A DNA stretch of 21,062 nt. Source: Hyphomicrobiales bacterium. Lineage in GTDB: Bacteria; Pseudomonadota; Alphaproteobacteria; Rhizobiales; Beijerinckiaceae. Location of the stretch: positions 1 to 21,062 of the forward strand of contig CANCAR010000019.1 of assembly GCA_947374125.1 (NCBI GenBank). Direction: 5' to 3'. Both the position numbers and the translations under genes were made by a program. Shown here piece by piece: positions 1 through 6,931 of the stretch. The notes under the pieces are model-generated. The model was given only the letters and a program-made list of their open reading frames with translations. It did no database searches and was not told the origin of the DNA. Numbering within the stretch: position 1 is the first letter of the stretch; every line of letters starts with the position of its first letter.

Positions 1-1
1 C

Positions 2-379
2 CGGGCAATCCCGCTGATCAATCTTCAGGATGCGGGCGAGGCCTTTGATACTGAGGGACAAATGTGCGGCGATAAATGGGACGAGGTCGCCTTTCCCGAT
101 CTACCTGCAGAACTCGTATTCGCCGTTGAAGTTGCTGCCGAGCAGATGATGCCAACCTATCGGGATGGCGACATCATCGTCTGCTCACCCAGCGTGCCTG
201 TGCGCCGGGGTGATCGCGTTTTGCTCAAAACCCGATTAGGCGAACTGTTTGGAGGAACGCTTAAGCGGAAAACCATGCACAGCATAGATATCTCGCCCTT
301 TAGACGGGGAGATACGGACGCAACCTTTGCCATGGCCGAAACGGTCTGGATCGCACGTATCCTTTGGGCGAGCCAGTAA
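2..379 (+). CDS. S24/LexA-like repressor, C-terminal part (5' end outside window)
   Basis: The open frame enters from the left edge and ends at TAA 377-379; 126 residues are visible. They match the C-terminal S24 (LexA/CI-like) fold. A strand ending FAVEVAAEQMMP is followed by YRDGDIIV, then RRGDRVLLKTRLGEL and a closing strand. The DNA-binding half must lie upstream. Aligned by eye with LexA, the position of the nucleophilic Ser (G-x-S-M in active proteins) is Gln in AEQMMP. The position of the general-base Lys is Gly in LFGGTLKR. Self-cleavage therefore looks unlikely, and the protein is probably a dimeric repressor that is not switched by autoproteolysis. It is convergent with lysK, six bases away. 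Family confidence is good; its target is unknown. Confidence 0.72.
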   Translation, partial: RAIPLINLQDAGEAFDTEGQMCGDKWDEVAFPDLPAELVFAVEVAAEQMMPTYRDGDIIVCSPSVPVRRGDRVLLKTRLGELFGGTLKRKTMHSIDISPFRRGDTDATFAMAETVWIARILWASQ

Positions 380-385
380 GAAACC

Positions 386-2092
386 TTACGAGCCGGCTCG
401 GCCGTTCAAAAACTGCTCATGCTCTGCCCTTAGCGAACCATCGAGGCCCTTGCGGATCAGCTCGCAGGTCTCGGTCACGCCGTAAAGCGCAGCGAAGGAG
501 CCAAACCTTGGGCCGCGGTCTGCACCCAACAGAATCTGGTAAATGGTCGAGAACCAAGTTTGCGATACACCTGGACGTCCATCCGGGCTCTTCGTTTTGC
601 CGGACAGATCGGGAAAATGCGCACGGCCAATTTCATACACAACCGACTGAAGCTCATTGCCATCGGTTGAGCCAACATGCCGGGCAAGCGCATCGGCAAG
701 ATCCGAAAGTGCAGCGTGCTCAGGTTCGGTAGCTGCCCGATAAACCTTGGTCGGCCGCACAAAATCGCGGAAATAAGCCACGGCATATCCCGCCATCCGC
801 GCGAGCCCCGGATGGTTTTCAGCAGAGACCGACGGCGAATAGCGCCGGATAAAGCCCCACAGCACTTGCGTGTCTTCCGAATTAGCAACCGCGACCAGAT
901 TAAGCAACATTGCGAAGGTTACGGTTGTTGCGTGGTTAGCGGCGTCCGAAATCGTCTCGACCTTTGGCGGGTGGCCGGCATGAATGTGAAAAACAGGATT
1001 GCCGAGTTGCTCCTTGATCGGCTGCCCTGGGAATTTCTCGAGGAACGTCAGATAATCATCCACCTGCCGCGGAATAACATCGAAATACAATTTCTTGGCT
1101 TCGCGCGGCTTTGAGAACATGAACAGTGCGAGGCTCTCGGGGCTGGCATATTTCAACCAATCATCGATGGTAATGCCATTGCCCTTTGATTTGGAAATCT
1201 TCTGTCCCTTGTCGTCGAGGAACAGCTCATAGACGAAATGCTCCGGCGGTAGCCCGCCAAGGGCGCTGCAAATCGAATCATAAACAATGGTGTTGGGCTG
1301 ATGATCCTTGCCATACATTTCGAAATCGACATTGAGTGCCGCCCAACGCGCGCCGAAATCGGGCTTCCATTGCAGCTTCACATTTCCGCCGGTCACCGGC
1401 AGAGTGACGTCACTGCCATCTTCGTCCTCGAAGGTGACGGTACCGTTGACGCTATCAACATGCTTCATGGGCACATACAGCACACGGCCCGATTTGGGTG
1501 AAATCGGCAAGAAGCAGCTATACGTTGCCCGGCGCTCATCGCCTAAGGTCGGCAACATGATATCCATGATCGCCTGATAGCGTTCTGCCGCGCGGCGCAA
1601 AATCTCATCAAATCGACCTGATATATAGTAATCCGTGGCGCTGGCGAATTCATACTCAAAGCCGAACGTATCCAGAAAACGACGCAGCATCGCATTGTTG
1701 TGATGACCGAAGCTCTCAAACTCACCGAATGGATCCGGTACACGCGTTAGAGGGCGATGCAGATGCTCGGCCAAAAGATCGCGGTTGGGTACATTGTCAG
1801 GCACCTTTCGCATGCCATCCATATCGTCGGAGAAGCAGAGCAGCCGCGTCGGGATCTTATCTTCCGTCAAAATCCGGAAAGCATTCCGCACCATCGTCGT
1901 GCGGGCCACTTCACCAAACGTACCGATATGCGGCAGTCCCGACGGTCCATAACCGGTTTCAAACAGCACCTGTTTCTGGCCCGTTCGTTTGACGCGCTCG
2001 ACGAGTTTACGCGCCTCTTCAAAAGGCCAAGCTGCGGACTGGTGGGCAGTAGAAACGAGGTCAGGAACAGTTAGCAAATCAGCAATCGACAT
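386..2092 (-). CDS. lysK: Lysine--tRNA ligase, class I
   Basis: Class I (archaeal-type) lysyl-tRNA synthetase, which charges tRNA-Lys in the cytoplasm. The 568-residue product is full length for the family. It carries the HIGH-like ATP motif at about residues 49-60 (GPSGLPHIGTFGEV) and the KMSKS-like KISKSKG at 298-304. Both are hallmarks of the Rossmann-fold class I enzyme and are absent from the class II LysS. Alphaproteobacteria commonly use this form. The ATG at 2092 begins MSIADLLTVP. The Shine-Dalgarno before it is weak (GAAAG), but the next in-frame Met is far inside the enzyme. Upstream lies the AT-rich region 2093-2530. No second lysyl-tRNA synthetase is present in the window. Confidence 0.95.
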   Translation of the reverse strand: MSIADLLTVPDLVSTAHQSAAWPFEEARKLVERVKRTGQKQVLFETGYGPSGLPHIGTFGEVARTTMVRNAFRILTEDKIPTRLLCFSDDMDGMRKVPDNVPNRDLLAEHLHRPLTRVPDPFGEFESFGHHNNAMLRRFLDTFGFEYEFASATDYYISGRFDEILRRAAERYQAIMDIMLPTLGDERRATYSCFLPISPKSGRVLYVPMKHVDSVNGTVTFEDEDGSDVTLPVTGGNVKLQWKPDFGARWAALNVDFEMYGKDHQPNTIVYDSICSALGGLPPEHFVYELFLDDKGQKISKSKGNGITIDDWLKYASPESLALFMFSKPREAKKLYFDVIPRQVDDYLTFLEKFPGQPIKEQLGNPVFHIHAGHPPKVETISDAANHATTVTFAMLLNLVAVANSEDTQVLWGFIRRYSPSVSAENHPGLARMAGYAVAYFRDFVRPTKVYRAATEPEHAALSDLADALARHVGSTDGNELQSVVYEIGRAHFPDLSGKTKSPDGRPGVSQTWFSTIYQILLGADRGPRFGSFAALYGVTETCELIRKGLDGSLRAEHEQFLNGRAGS

Positions 2093-2530
2093 AGTTGGCT
2101 TTCAACGGAAAACGAAAAATTACGGAAAAAAGTTCACCTAGTACGACCATAAAGCATTTTAGCGGTCTGAGGGAAGCGAGTTAATTGAGCTGTAACTTCA
2201 ATCAACAACTCTTTATGTCAATCAAATTAAATCAAAAATGTATCCTTAAAAATCGACGATTATTATAATATATATAAAATAAAAATTAATTTTTTTTATA
2301 AAAAAATTTTTATACTTTTTTTATATTTAATTTAATTATCATATAATTTCAAATATTCAGATATTTTAAATATCATAAATTTATTATTGTCAAAAATAAT
2401 TTCGATATTTTTCAATATACTTAACATTACGCTTGGCTATTACCGAAAAACTTTTTAGATTTAAAATTAAATATATTCTGCTACTTGATAATTCGTTATA
2501 GTGGCTATCGTGAGAGCGTAACTTTACCAA
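2093..2530. other. AT-rich intergenic region with phased A/T tracts
   Basis: A 438-bp gap between divergent lysK and the MarR-like gene. By hand count, 2221-2400 holds only 17 G/C in 180 bases (about 9%), and line 2281-2340 only two. Runs A5 (2281-2285), T8 (2290-2297), A7 (2300-2306), T5 (2307-2311) and T7 (2316-2322) are spaced at roughly one helical turn, so intrinsic bending is expected. Inverted repeats are GATATTT-T-AAATATC (2360-2374) and AAAAATA / TATTTTT (2392-2398 / 2406-2412). A near CtrA-type site TTAA-N7-GTAA lies at 2181-2195. No DnaA-box cluster and no convincing reading frame were seen. Confidence 0.75.
2360..2374. promoter_or_regulatory. 15-bp palindrome, possible operator
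   Basis: GATATTT-T-AAATATC is a perfect 7+1+7 inverted repeat inside the AT-rich gap, 157 bp before the MarR-like start. MarR-family dimers bind palindromes of this size, often beside their own gene, so autoregulation is an inference. The low-complexity background makes chance palindromes more likely, hence the low confidence. Confidence 0.25.
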
Positions 2531-2884
2531 ATGATTGAAGATTTGAGTAATAAGGATATATCGGTCTTGGCGACGCGACGTCGGAGGTTGATGGAGCTTG
2601 AACAGATTATATTTAAGTCGCGAACTCCCACAAGCATAGAGATATTGGTTTTTTTAGCTCAAAACCATTTCAGCGCAAAACTTTCATCTATTTATGAAAA
2701 AACGCAAGCAACAGATGCTTCAGTTCGTCAGCATTTACGCGCGCTGGAACGGTTAAACCTTATCCGGCAGACAAGCGATACCGAAGATGGCAGGGCCAAG
2801 TCGATTCTGATGACGGAATTTGGTAAACAACAGATGGCGCTTTATGCCGTTGAGTTAATGGCCTTATTGTCCAGCAAAATCTAA
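2531..2884 (+). CDS. MarR-like winged-helix regulator
   Basis: A 117-residue, probably cytoplasmic DNA-binding protein. Residues about 35-100 form a winged helix. A helix beginning SIEILVFLAQ is followed by the recognition region TDASVRQHLRALERLNLI. The wing reads RQTSDTEDGRAKSILMTEFG, which matches the MarR pattern D-x-x-D-x-R followed by LTxxG. The protein is somewhat shorter than typical MarR proteins (about 140 or more), and the N-terminal dimerisation helix is short. The ATG at 2531 has no obvious Shine-Dalgarno, so translation may be weak or leader-dependent. Base composition is more AT-rich than the flanking housekeeping genes, consistent with acquired DNA. It stands alone, converging with dcd. 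Ligand and targets cannot be inferred. Confidence 0.7.
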   Translation: MIEDLSNKDISVLATRRRRLMELEQIIFKSRTPTSIEILVFLAQNHFSAKLSSIYEKTQATDASVRQHLRALERLNLIRQTSDTEDGRAKSILMTEFGKQQMALYAVELMALLSSKI

Positions 2885-2898
2885 TTAAGCCATCGTCG

Positions 2899-4008
2899 TT
2901 AGAACGCCTTGAAATGCTTTGAAAGCTTCAAACCTTGGGCTTGGTAATTCGAGCCTAAATCCTTGCCATAGAGCATGTCCGGCAATGCCGCCATTCGCTC
3001 ATAAACCAACCGCCCCACCGTCTGCCCATCTTCCAAAATAAACGGCACATCGCGTGAGCGCACTTCAAGAACGGCGCGGCTACCCGCCCCACCGCTTCCG
3101 GCATGGCCAAAACCAGGGTCAAAGAAGCCCGCATAATGGACCCGGAACTCACCAACCAGCGGGTCAAAAGGGGTCATTTCAGCCGCATGATCGGGCGGAA
3201 CATGCACGGCTTCTTTTGACGCTAAAATGTAAAACTGGCCGGGATCCAGAATAATATCCCGATCTTTCCGCACATAAAGCGGATCCCAATAATCATCGAC
3301 GTCGTAGGCGCCTACCCGATCCACATCAACCAAAGCGGTATGCCGCTTGGCCCGATAGCCTACAAGATGCGTATCGCCAAAGCCTGACAAATCAACCGAG
3401 ACGGCAATGCCGTTCTGAATCGAGGGTTCAGCCGAAGTAACAAGGCGATCGCGTGCATGCAGAGCCCGAAGCTCTGTGTCATCAAGCCGAACCAACCCGC
3501 GGCGAAAACGGACCTGCGAGAGACGCGATCCGGTCCGGACCAAGACCGGAAAAGTCCGCGGCGAGATTTCGAGATAGAGCGGGCCATGATAACCCGCCTC
3601 GATCTGATCAAATTCTTGCGCATAGTCGGCAATCACGCGGGTGAACACGTCGAGCCGCCCGGTCGAACTCTTAGGATTAGCGGATGCGAGAACATCCTTA
3701 GGCAGCGCGAGGCTTTCGAGAATTTCGGCGATATAGACGGCGCCGGTTTCAAGCACGGCCCCATGGGTCAAATCAATTTCGTGTAAGGCAATGCGATCAA
3801 GCCGGTCCCTCACCGCGCGGTCGGGACCCGGCAAGAAGCTCGCCCGCACCCGCCAGACCCGATGCCCTAAACGTAAATCGAGGCTCGCAGGCTGCACCTG
3901 ACCTTCGGCGAAGGGGCGATCAGCAAGGATCACGCCATCCGCGTGCAAGGCCCTAATATCCTGCGCAGGGAGAATACCAGCCTTGCCGATGGACGAAATG
4001 CTGCTCAC
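2899..4008 (-). CDS. dcd: 2'-deoxycytidine 5'-triphosphate deaminase, double-length type
   Basis: Converts dCTP to dUTP (and ammonia), feeding dTMP synthesis; Dut in the same window would process the product. The 369-residue protein is about twice the length of E. coli Dcd (193). It reads as two dUTPase-like domains. In the first, ANPKSSTGRLDVF (about 110-122) followed by GPLYLEISPR corresponds to the RSSLARLG and VLEFYNSG motifs of E. coli Dcd. The second half has DPGQFYILASKEAVHVP, FFDPGFG and AVLEVRSR but has lost the RSS motif. The start chosen is GTG at 4008, with GGAG about ten bases before it, 7 bp after the fabI stop. A longer frame back to 4200 runs inside fabI and is not used. It is the last gene of the fab operon. 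Confidence 0.88.
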   Translation of the reverse strand: MSSISSIGKAGILPAQDIRALHADGVILADRPFAEGQVQPASLDLRLGHRVWRVRASFLPGPDRAVRDRLDRIALHEIDLTHGAVLETGAVYIAEILESLALPKDVLASANPKSSTGRLDVFTRVIADYAQEFDQIEAGYHGPLYLEISPRTFPVLVRTGSRLSQVRFRRGLVRLDDTELRALHARDRLVTSAEPSIQNGIAVSVDLSGFGDTHLVGYRAKRHTALVDVDRVGAYDVDDYWDPLYVRKDRDIILDPGQFYILASKEAVHVPPDHAAEMTPFDPLVGEFRVHYAGFFDPGFGHAGSGGAGSRAVLEVRSRDVPFILEDGQTVGRLVYERMAALPDMLYGKDLGSNYQAQGLKLSKHFKAF

Positions 4009-4015
4009 GGTATAC

Positions 4016-4864
4016 TTACTCCGCCGCCTGTCCGGCCAACCGCGCCTCGGCGGCGGTTTCTGCCTCATCAACGGTTTTAAGCGCTTCGGGATGAGGCATC
4101 GAGATAATATTGTATCCTGAATCGACGAAATGAACCTCGCCGGTAACGCCGGTCGAAAGATCGGAGAGTAGGTAAAGACCAGAGCCGCCAACCTCTTCAA
4201 TCGATACCGTCCGACGCAGCGGCGCGTGCCGCTTCTGGTAGTTAAACATCAACCGCGCATCTGCAATGCCCGATCCTGCCAGTGTACGGACAGGACCCGC
4301 CGAGATCGCATTAACCCGAATATTATCAGGCCCGAAATCAGCCGCCAAATAGCGCACAGAGGCCTCAAGCGCCGCCTTTGCGACCCCCATGACATTGTAA
4401 TTCGGCATAACCCGCGTGGCTCCACCATAGGTCAGCGTCACAATCGATCCACCATTCGGCATAATCGCCGCGGCGCGCTTCGCGATTTCGACGAAAGAAA
4501 AACAAGAAATGAGCATGGTGCGCGAAAAATTATCCCGCGTGGTATCTGCAAAGCGTCCCTTAAGTTCGGCCTTGTCGGAAAACGCAATCGCGTGCACGAG
4601 AAAGTCAATCGAGCCCCACGTTTTGCCAATGGCGTCAAACACCGTATCGACCGAGGCAATATCTTCCACGTCACAGGGCAGCAGAAAGTGGGAACCTGCT
4701 TCCGCAGCAAGAGGCTCCACGCGTTTGCGAAGCTGCTCCCCTTGATAGGTAAAGGCAAGCTCCGCCCCTTGAGCAGCCAATGTTTTGGCAATACCCCAAG
4801 CGATCGAATGGTTATTGGCGACACCCATCACAAGGCCGCGTTTTCCCTGCATCAATCCCATCAT
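4016..4864 (-). CDS. fabI: Enoyl-[acyl-carrier-protein] reductase (NADH)
   Basis: Reduces trans-2-enoyl-ACP in the last step of each type II fatty-acid elongation cycle. It is a short-chain dehydrogenase-like protein beginning MMGLMQGKRGLVMGVANNHS, with the FabI cofactor region GVAxxxSIAWGIA. The catalytic Y-x6-K (YNVMGVAK) falls at 156/163 with the chosen start, the same numbering as E. coli FabI. The C-terminal NAISAGPVRTLAGSG is also characteristic. ATG 4864 is preferred because AGGA lies seven bases before it; ATG 4882 and ATG 4921 are longer alternatives, the latter overlapping the fabB stop. Length is 282 residues. The gene sits between fabB and dcd on the same strand. Confidence 0.93.
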   Translation of the reverse strand: MMGLMQGKRGLVMGVANNHSIAWGIAKTLAAQGAELAFTYQGEQLRKRVEPLAAEAGSHFLLPCDVEDIASVDTVFDAIGKTWGSIDFLVHAIAFSDKAELKGRFADTTRDNFSRTMLISCFSFVEIAKRAAAIMPNGGSIVTLTYGGATRVMPNYNVMGVAKAALEASVRYLAADFGPDNIRVNAISAGPVRTLAGSGIADARLMFNYQKRHAPLRRTVSIEEVGGSGLYLLSDLSTGVTGEVHFVDSGYNIISMPHPEALKTVDEAETAAEARLAGQAAE

Positions 4865-4910
4865 CGAGCCGTCCTGTTTCATACTCTGCCGCGAAAGGAA
4901 TGCCTCACGC

Positions 4911-6131
4911 TTAAGCCTCAAGCCGTTTCATCACAATCGTCGCATTGGTGCCGCCAAAGCCAAAGGAATTGGAGAGCACCGCACCAATCTTGGCGTTATC
5001 AATCCGCTTTCTGACGATGTTCATGTCAGCAAAGGCGGGATCAATTTCCTGAATATTCGCACTTTCGCAAATAAAGTCGTTTTGCATCATCAAGAGCGAA
5101 TAGATCGCCTCCTGAACACCGGTCGCACCAAGAGAGTGGCCGGTAAGGGATTTGGTCGCTGAAATCGGTGGGCAGGCCGCACCAAACACCTCGCGGATCG
5201 CCTCGATTTCCTTGGCATCGCCCACGGGTGTCGATGTCGCGTGAGGATTGATATAATCGATCGGCGTTTTAACGGTAGCAAGCGCCTGCCGCATGCAGCG
5301 AACCGCACCCTCGCCCGATGGGGCAACCATGTCATAGCCATCGGACGTCGCGCCATAGCCCACGATCTCGGCGTAAATTTTAGCTCCGCGCGCTTTGGCG
5401 TGCTCCAGTTCTTCCAGAACAAGAACGCCCGCACCGCCCGCAATCACAAAGCCGTCACGGTCTTTGTCATAGGCGCGGGATGCGGTGGAGGGAGTGTTAT
5501 TATATTTTGACGACATCGCGCCCATCGCGTCGAACAATTGCGACAGCGTCCAGTCCAGCTCTTCGCAACCGCCAGCAAACATCACATCTTGCTTGCCCCA
5601 TTGGATCATCTCAAACGCATTTCCGATGCAATGGTTGGACGTCGCACAGGCCGAGGAGATCGAATAATTCACGCCCTTAATTTTAAACCAGGTAGCCAGC
5701 GTCGCCGATGCGGTCGATGACATAGCTTTTGGCACAGCAAACGGCCCAATCCGCTTCGGTCCACCCTTTTCACGCGTAATATCCGCAGCCTCGACGATGG
5801 TGCGGGCGGAAGGACCGCCCGATCCCATGATAATGCCGGTGCGGATATTGGATATGTCGCCTTCCTCAAGGCCGGAATCGGCAATCGCCTGATCCATGGC
5901 GACGTGGTTCCACGCGGTGCCGGTCGCGTGAAAACGCATCGCGCGCCGATCCACCAGCTCGGATGGATCAAGCAAGGGCTGGCCATGCACCTGACAGCGG
6001 AAGCCAAGCTCCGCGTATCGGTCTGAGAAGATAACGCCCGGCCGGGCTTCGATCAGGGAGGAAAGCACTTCCTGCGTCGTATTGCCGATGGAAGACACGA
6101 TACCCATGCCCGTTACTACGACACGTCTCAT
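4911..6131 (-). CDS. fabB: Beta-ketoacyl-ACP synthase I
   Basis: Condenses malonyl-ACP with acyl-ACP, including the cis-3-decenoyl intermediate made by FabA, so it is needed for unsaturated fatty acids. The 406-residue protein has the same length as E. coli FabB. The thiolase-fold active site is complete: Cys162 (SISSACATSNH), His297 (NPHATSTPVGD) and Lys327/His332 (KSLTGHSLGATG). ATG 6131 (MRRVVVTGMG) is preceded by AAGGAG at good spacing. The open frame extends to 6278, but the added residues are not FabB-like. It follows fabA by 79 bp. Assignment to FabB rather than FabF rests on the adjacent fabA and the sequence around the Cys. Confidence 0.93.
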   Translation of the reverse strand: MRRVVVTGMGIVSSIGNTTQEVLSSLIEARPGVIFSDRYAELGFRCQVHGQPLLDPSELVDRRAMRFHATGTAWNHVAMDQAIADSGLEEGDISNIRTGIIMGSGGPSARTIVEAADITREKGGPKRIGPFAVPKAMSSTASATLATWFKIKGVNYSISSACATSNHCIGNAFEMIQWGKQDVMFAGGCEELDWTLSQLFDAMGAMSSKYNNTPSTASRAYDKDRDGFVIAGGAGVLVLEELEHAKARGAKIYAEIVGYGATSDGYDMVAPSGEGAVRCMRQALATVKTPIDYINPHATSTPVGDAKEIEAIREVFGAACPPISATKSLTGHSLGATGVQEAIYSLLMMQNDFICESANIQEIDPAFADMNIVRKRIDNAKIGAVLSNSFGFGGTNATIVMKRLEA

Positions 6132-6210
6132 GACTCTACTCCTTAAACCGCTTGGGATCGCGACGATACTGTCCCGCCGATCCATATATTTCTTGGCGTG
6201 ATATGGCGGC

Positions 6211-6717
6211 TTAAGCCGCCTTGAACAACCCCACCCGAAGATCGCGGGCTTCATAAATTCGGCGTCCGTCGGCTTCAAGATAGCCGTCTGCTATGCCGAG
6301 CACGAGTTTGGATCGGAACACGCGCTTGAGATGAACCTCGTAAACGACTTTTTTAACCGTCGGTAGCACTTGATCGATAAACTTGACTTCGCCCACGCCG
6401 AGCGCGCGCCCGCGGCCCTCTGCGCCCAGCCAACCAAGATAAAAGCCACAAAGCTGCCACAGCGCGTCCAAACCCAAGCAACCCGGCATAACGGGATCAC
6501 CTTGGAAATGGCACGGAAAAAACCAAAGATCGGGACGGATCGCGAATTCGGCACGGATGATGCCCTTGCCGTTCTCGCCGCCAGTTTCCGATACCTCAGC
6601 GATCCGATCAAACATCAGCATCGGAGGCAGCGGAAGCTGCGCATTGCCGGGGCCAAACAGTTCCCCGCGACCGCAAGCAAGGAGATCCTCATATTCGTAG
6701 CTCGAACGCTGTTCCAT
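6211..6717 (-). CDS. fabA: 3-hydroxydecanoyl-ACP dehydratase/isomerase
   Basis: Dehydrates 3-hydroxydecanoyl-ACP and isomerises trans-2- to cis-3-decenoyl-ACP, the branch point of anaerobic-type unsaturated fatty-acid synthesis. It is a 168-residue single hot-dog domain. His70 (FFPCHFQGDPVMPG) and Asp84 (CLGLDALWQL) occupy the same numbers as the catalytic pair of E. coli FabA, supporting the ATG at 6717. It is the first gene of fabA-fabB-fabI-dcd on the minus strand and is divergent from irr with a 214-bp shared control region. GGAG lies about 12 bases before the ATG, a little far. Confidence 0.95.
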   Translation of the reverse strand: MEQRSSYEYEDLLACGRGELFGPGNAQLPLPPMLMFDRIAEVSETGGENGKGIIRAEFAIRPDLWFFPCHFQGDPVMPGCLGLDALWQLCGFYLGWLGAEGRGRALGVGEVKFIDQVLPTVKKVVYEVHLKRVFRSKLVLGIADGYLEADGRRIYEARDLRVGLFKAA

Positions 6718-6852
6718 TTCCCAACCGCACTCCGTCCCGTCAAATTATCAACCGATGGAATATCAAGCCCCGCAATGCCACGGCAAACGCTTGATGCCAA
6801 GCCCGCTCTCCTACCACAGTGGCACTCCTGCCGAAAGCCGGGCCAATCGTCC

Positions 6853-6867
6853 ACACTTTTAAAGTGT
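6853..6867. promoter_or_regulatory. Palindrome in the fabA-irr control region
   Basis: ACACTTT-T-AAAGTGT is a perfect 7+1+7 inverted repeat, 136 bp upstream of fabA and 65 bp upstream of irr. It sits in a region that must drive two divergent genes and is in a moderately GC-rich context, so it is less likely to be chance. It does not match the usual Irr control element (TTTAGAA-type) well. The regulator is unknown. Confidence 0.4.
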
Positions 6868-6896
6868 TGCAGCTGGGTGCCATAGTGATTATTCTT

Positions 6897-6927
6897 TTAT
6901 CTTATCGGATGAATTATAGGATAAATT
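6897..6927. promoter_or_regulatory. Imperfect inverted repeat and direct repeat before irr
   Basis: TTATCTTAT (6897-6905) and ATAGGATAA (6916-6924) form a 9-bp inverted repeat with one mismatch and a 10-base spacer. Overlapping it, GGATGAATT (6907-6915) recurs as GGATAAATT (6919-6927), a 12-base period. The block ends just before the TTG start of irr and contains its likely Shine-Dalgarno (AGGA 6918-6921). A bound regulator, possibly Irr itself, could block expression; this is inference. Confidence 0.35.
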
Positions 6928-6931
6928 TGTT

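Noticed and set aside
390..401. CGAGCCGGCTCG palindrome as a terminator for lysK or the S24 gene
   Set aside because: It lies within the last lysK codons, has no T-run on either strand and no loop, so it is not a credible terminator.
2221..2400. Replication origin or plasmid-type centromere in the AT-rich tract
   Set aside because: No DnaA-box cluster, no iterons and no parAB or repABC genes nearby. AT-richness alone is not enough.
4009..4200. N-terminal extension of the dcd frame by 64 residues
   Set aside because: It lies entirely inside the 3' end of fabI in another frame and has no family similarity. GTG 4008 has a good ribosome site and gives the usual alphaproteobacterial length.
4577..4597. 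Ala in place of E. coli FabI Gly93 as a sign of inhibitor resistance
   Set aside because: The stretch HAIAF resembles normal FabI proteins, including the inhibitor-sensitive Staphylococcus enzyme, which also has Ala there. No resistance can be inferred.
4226..5014. 262-residue plus-strand open frame opposite fabI and fabB
   Set aside because: It is antisense to two clearly assigned genes across their junction, has basic low-complexity composition and matches no recognisable domain. It is a shadow frame.
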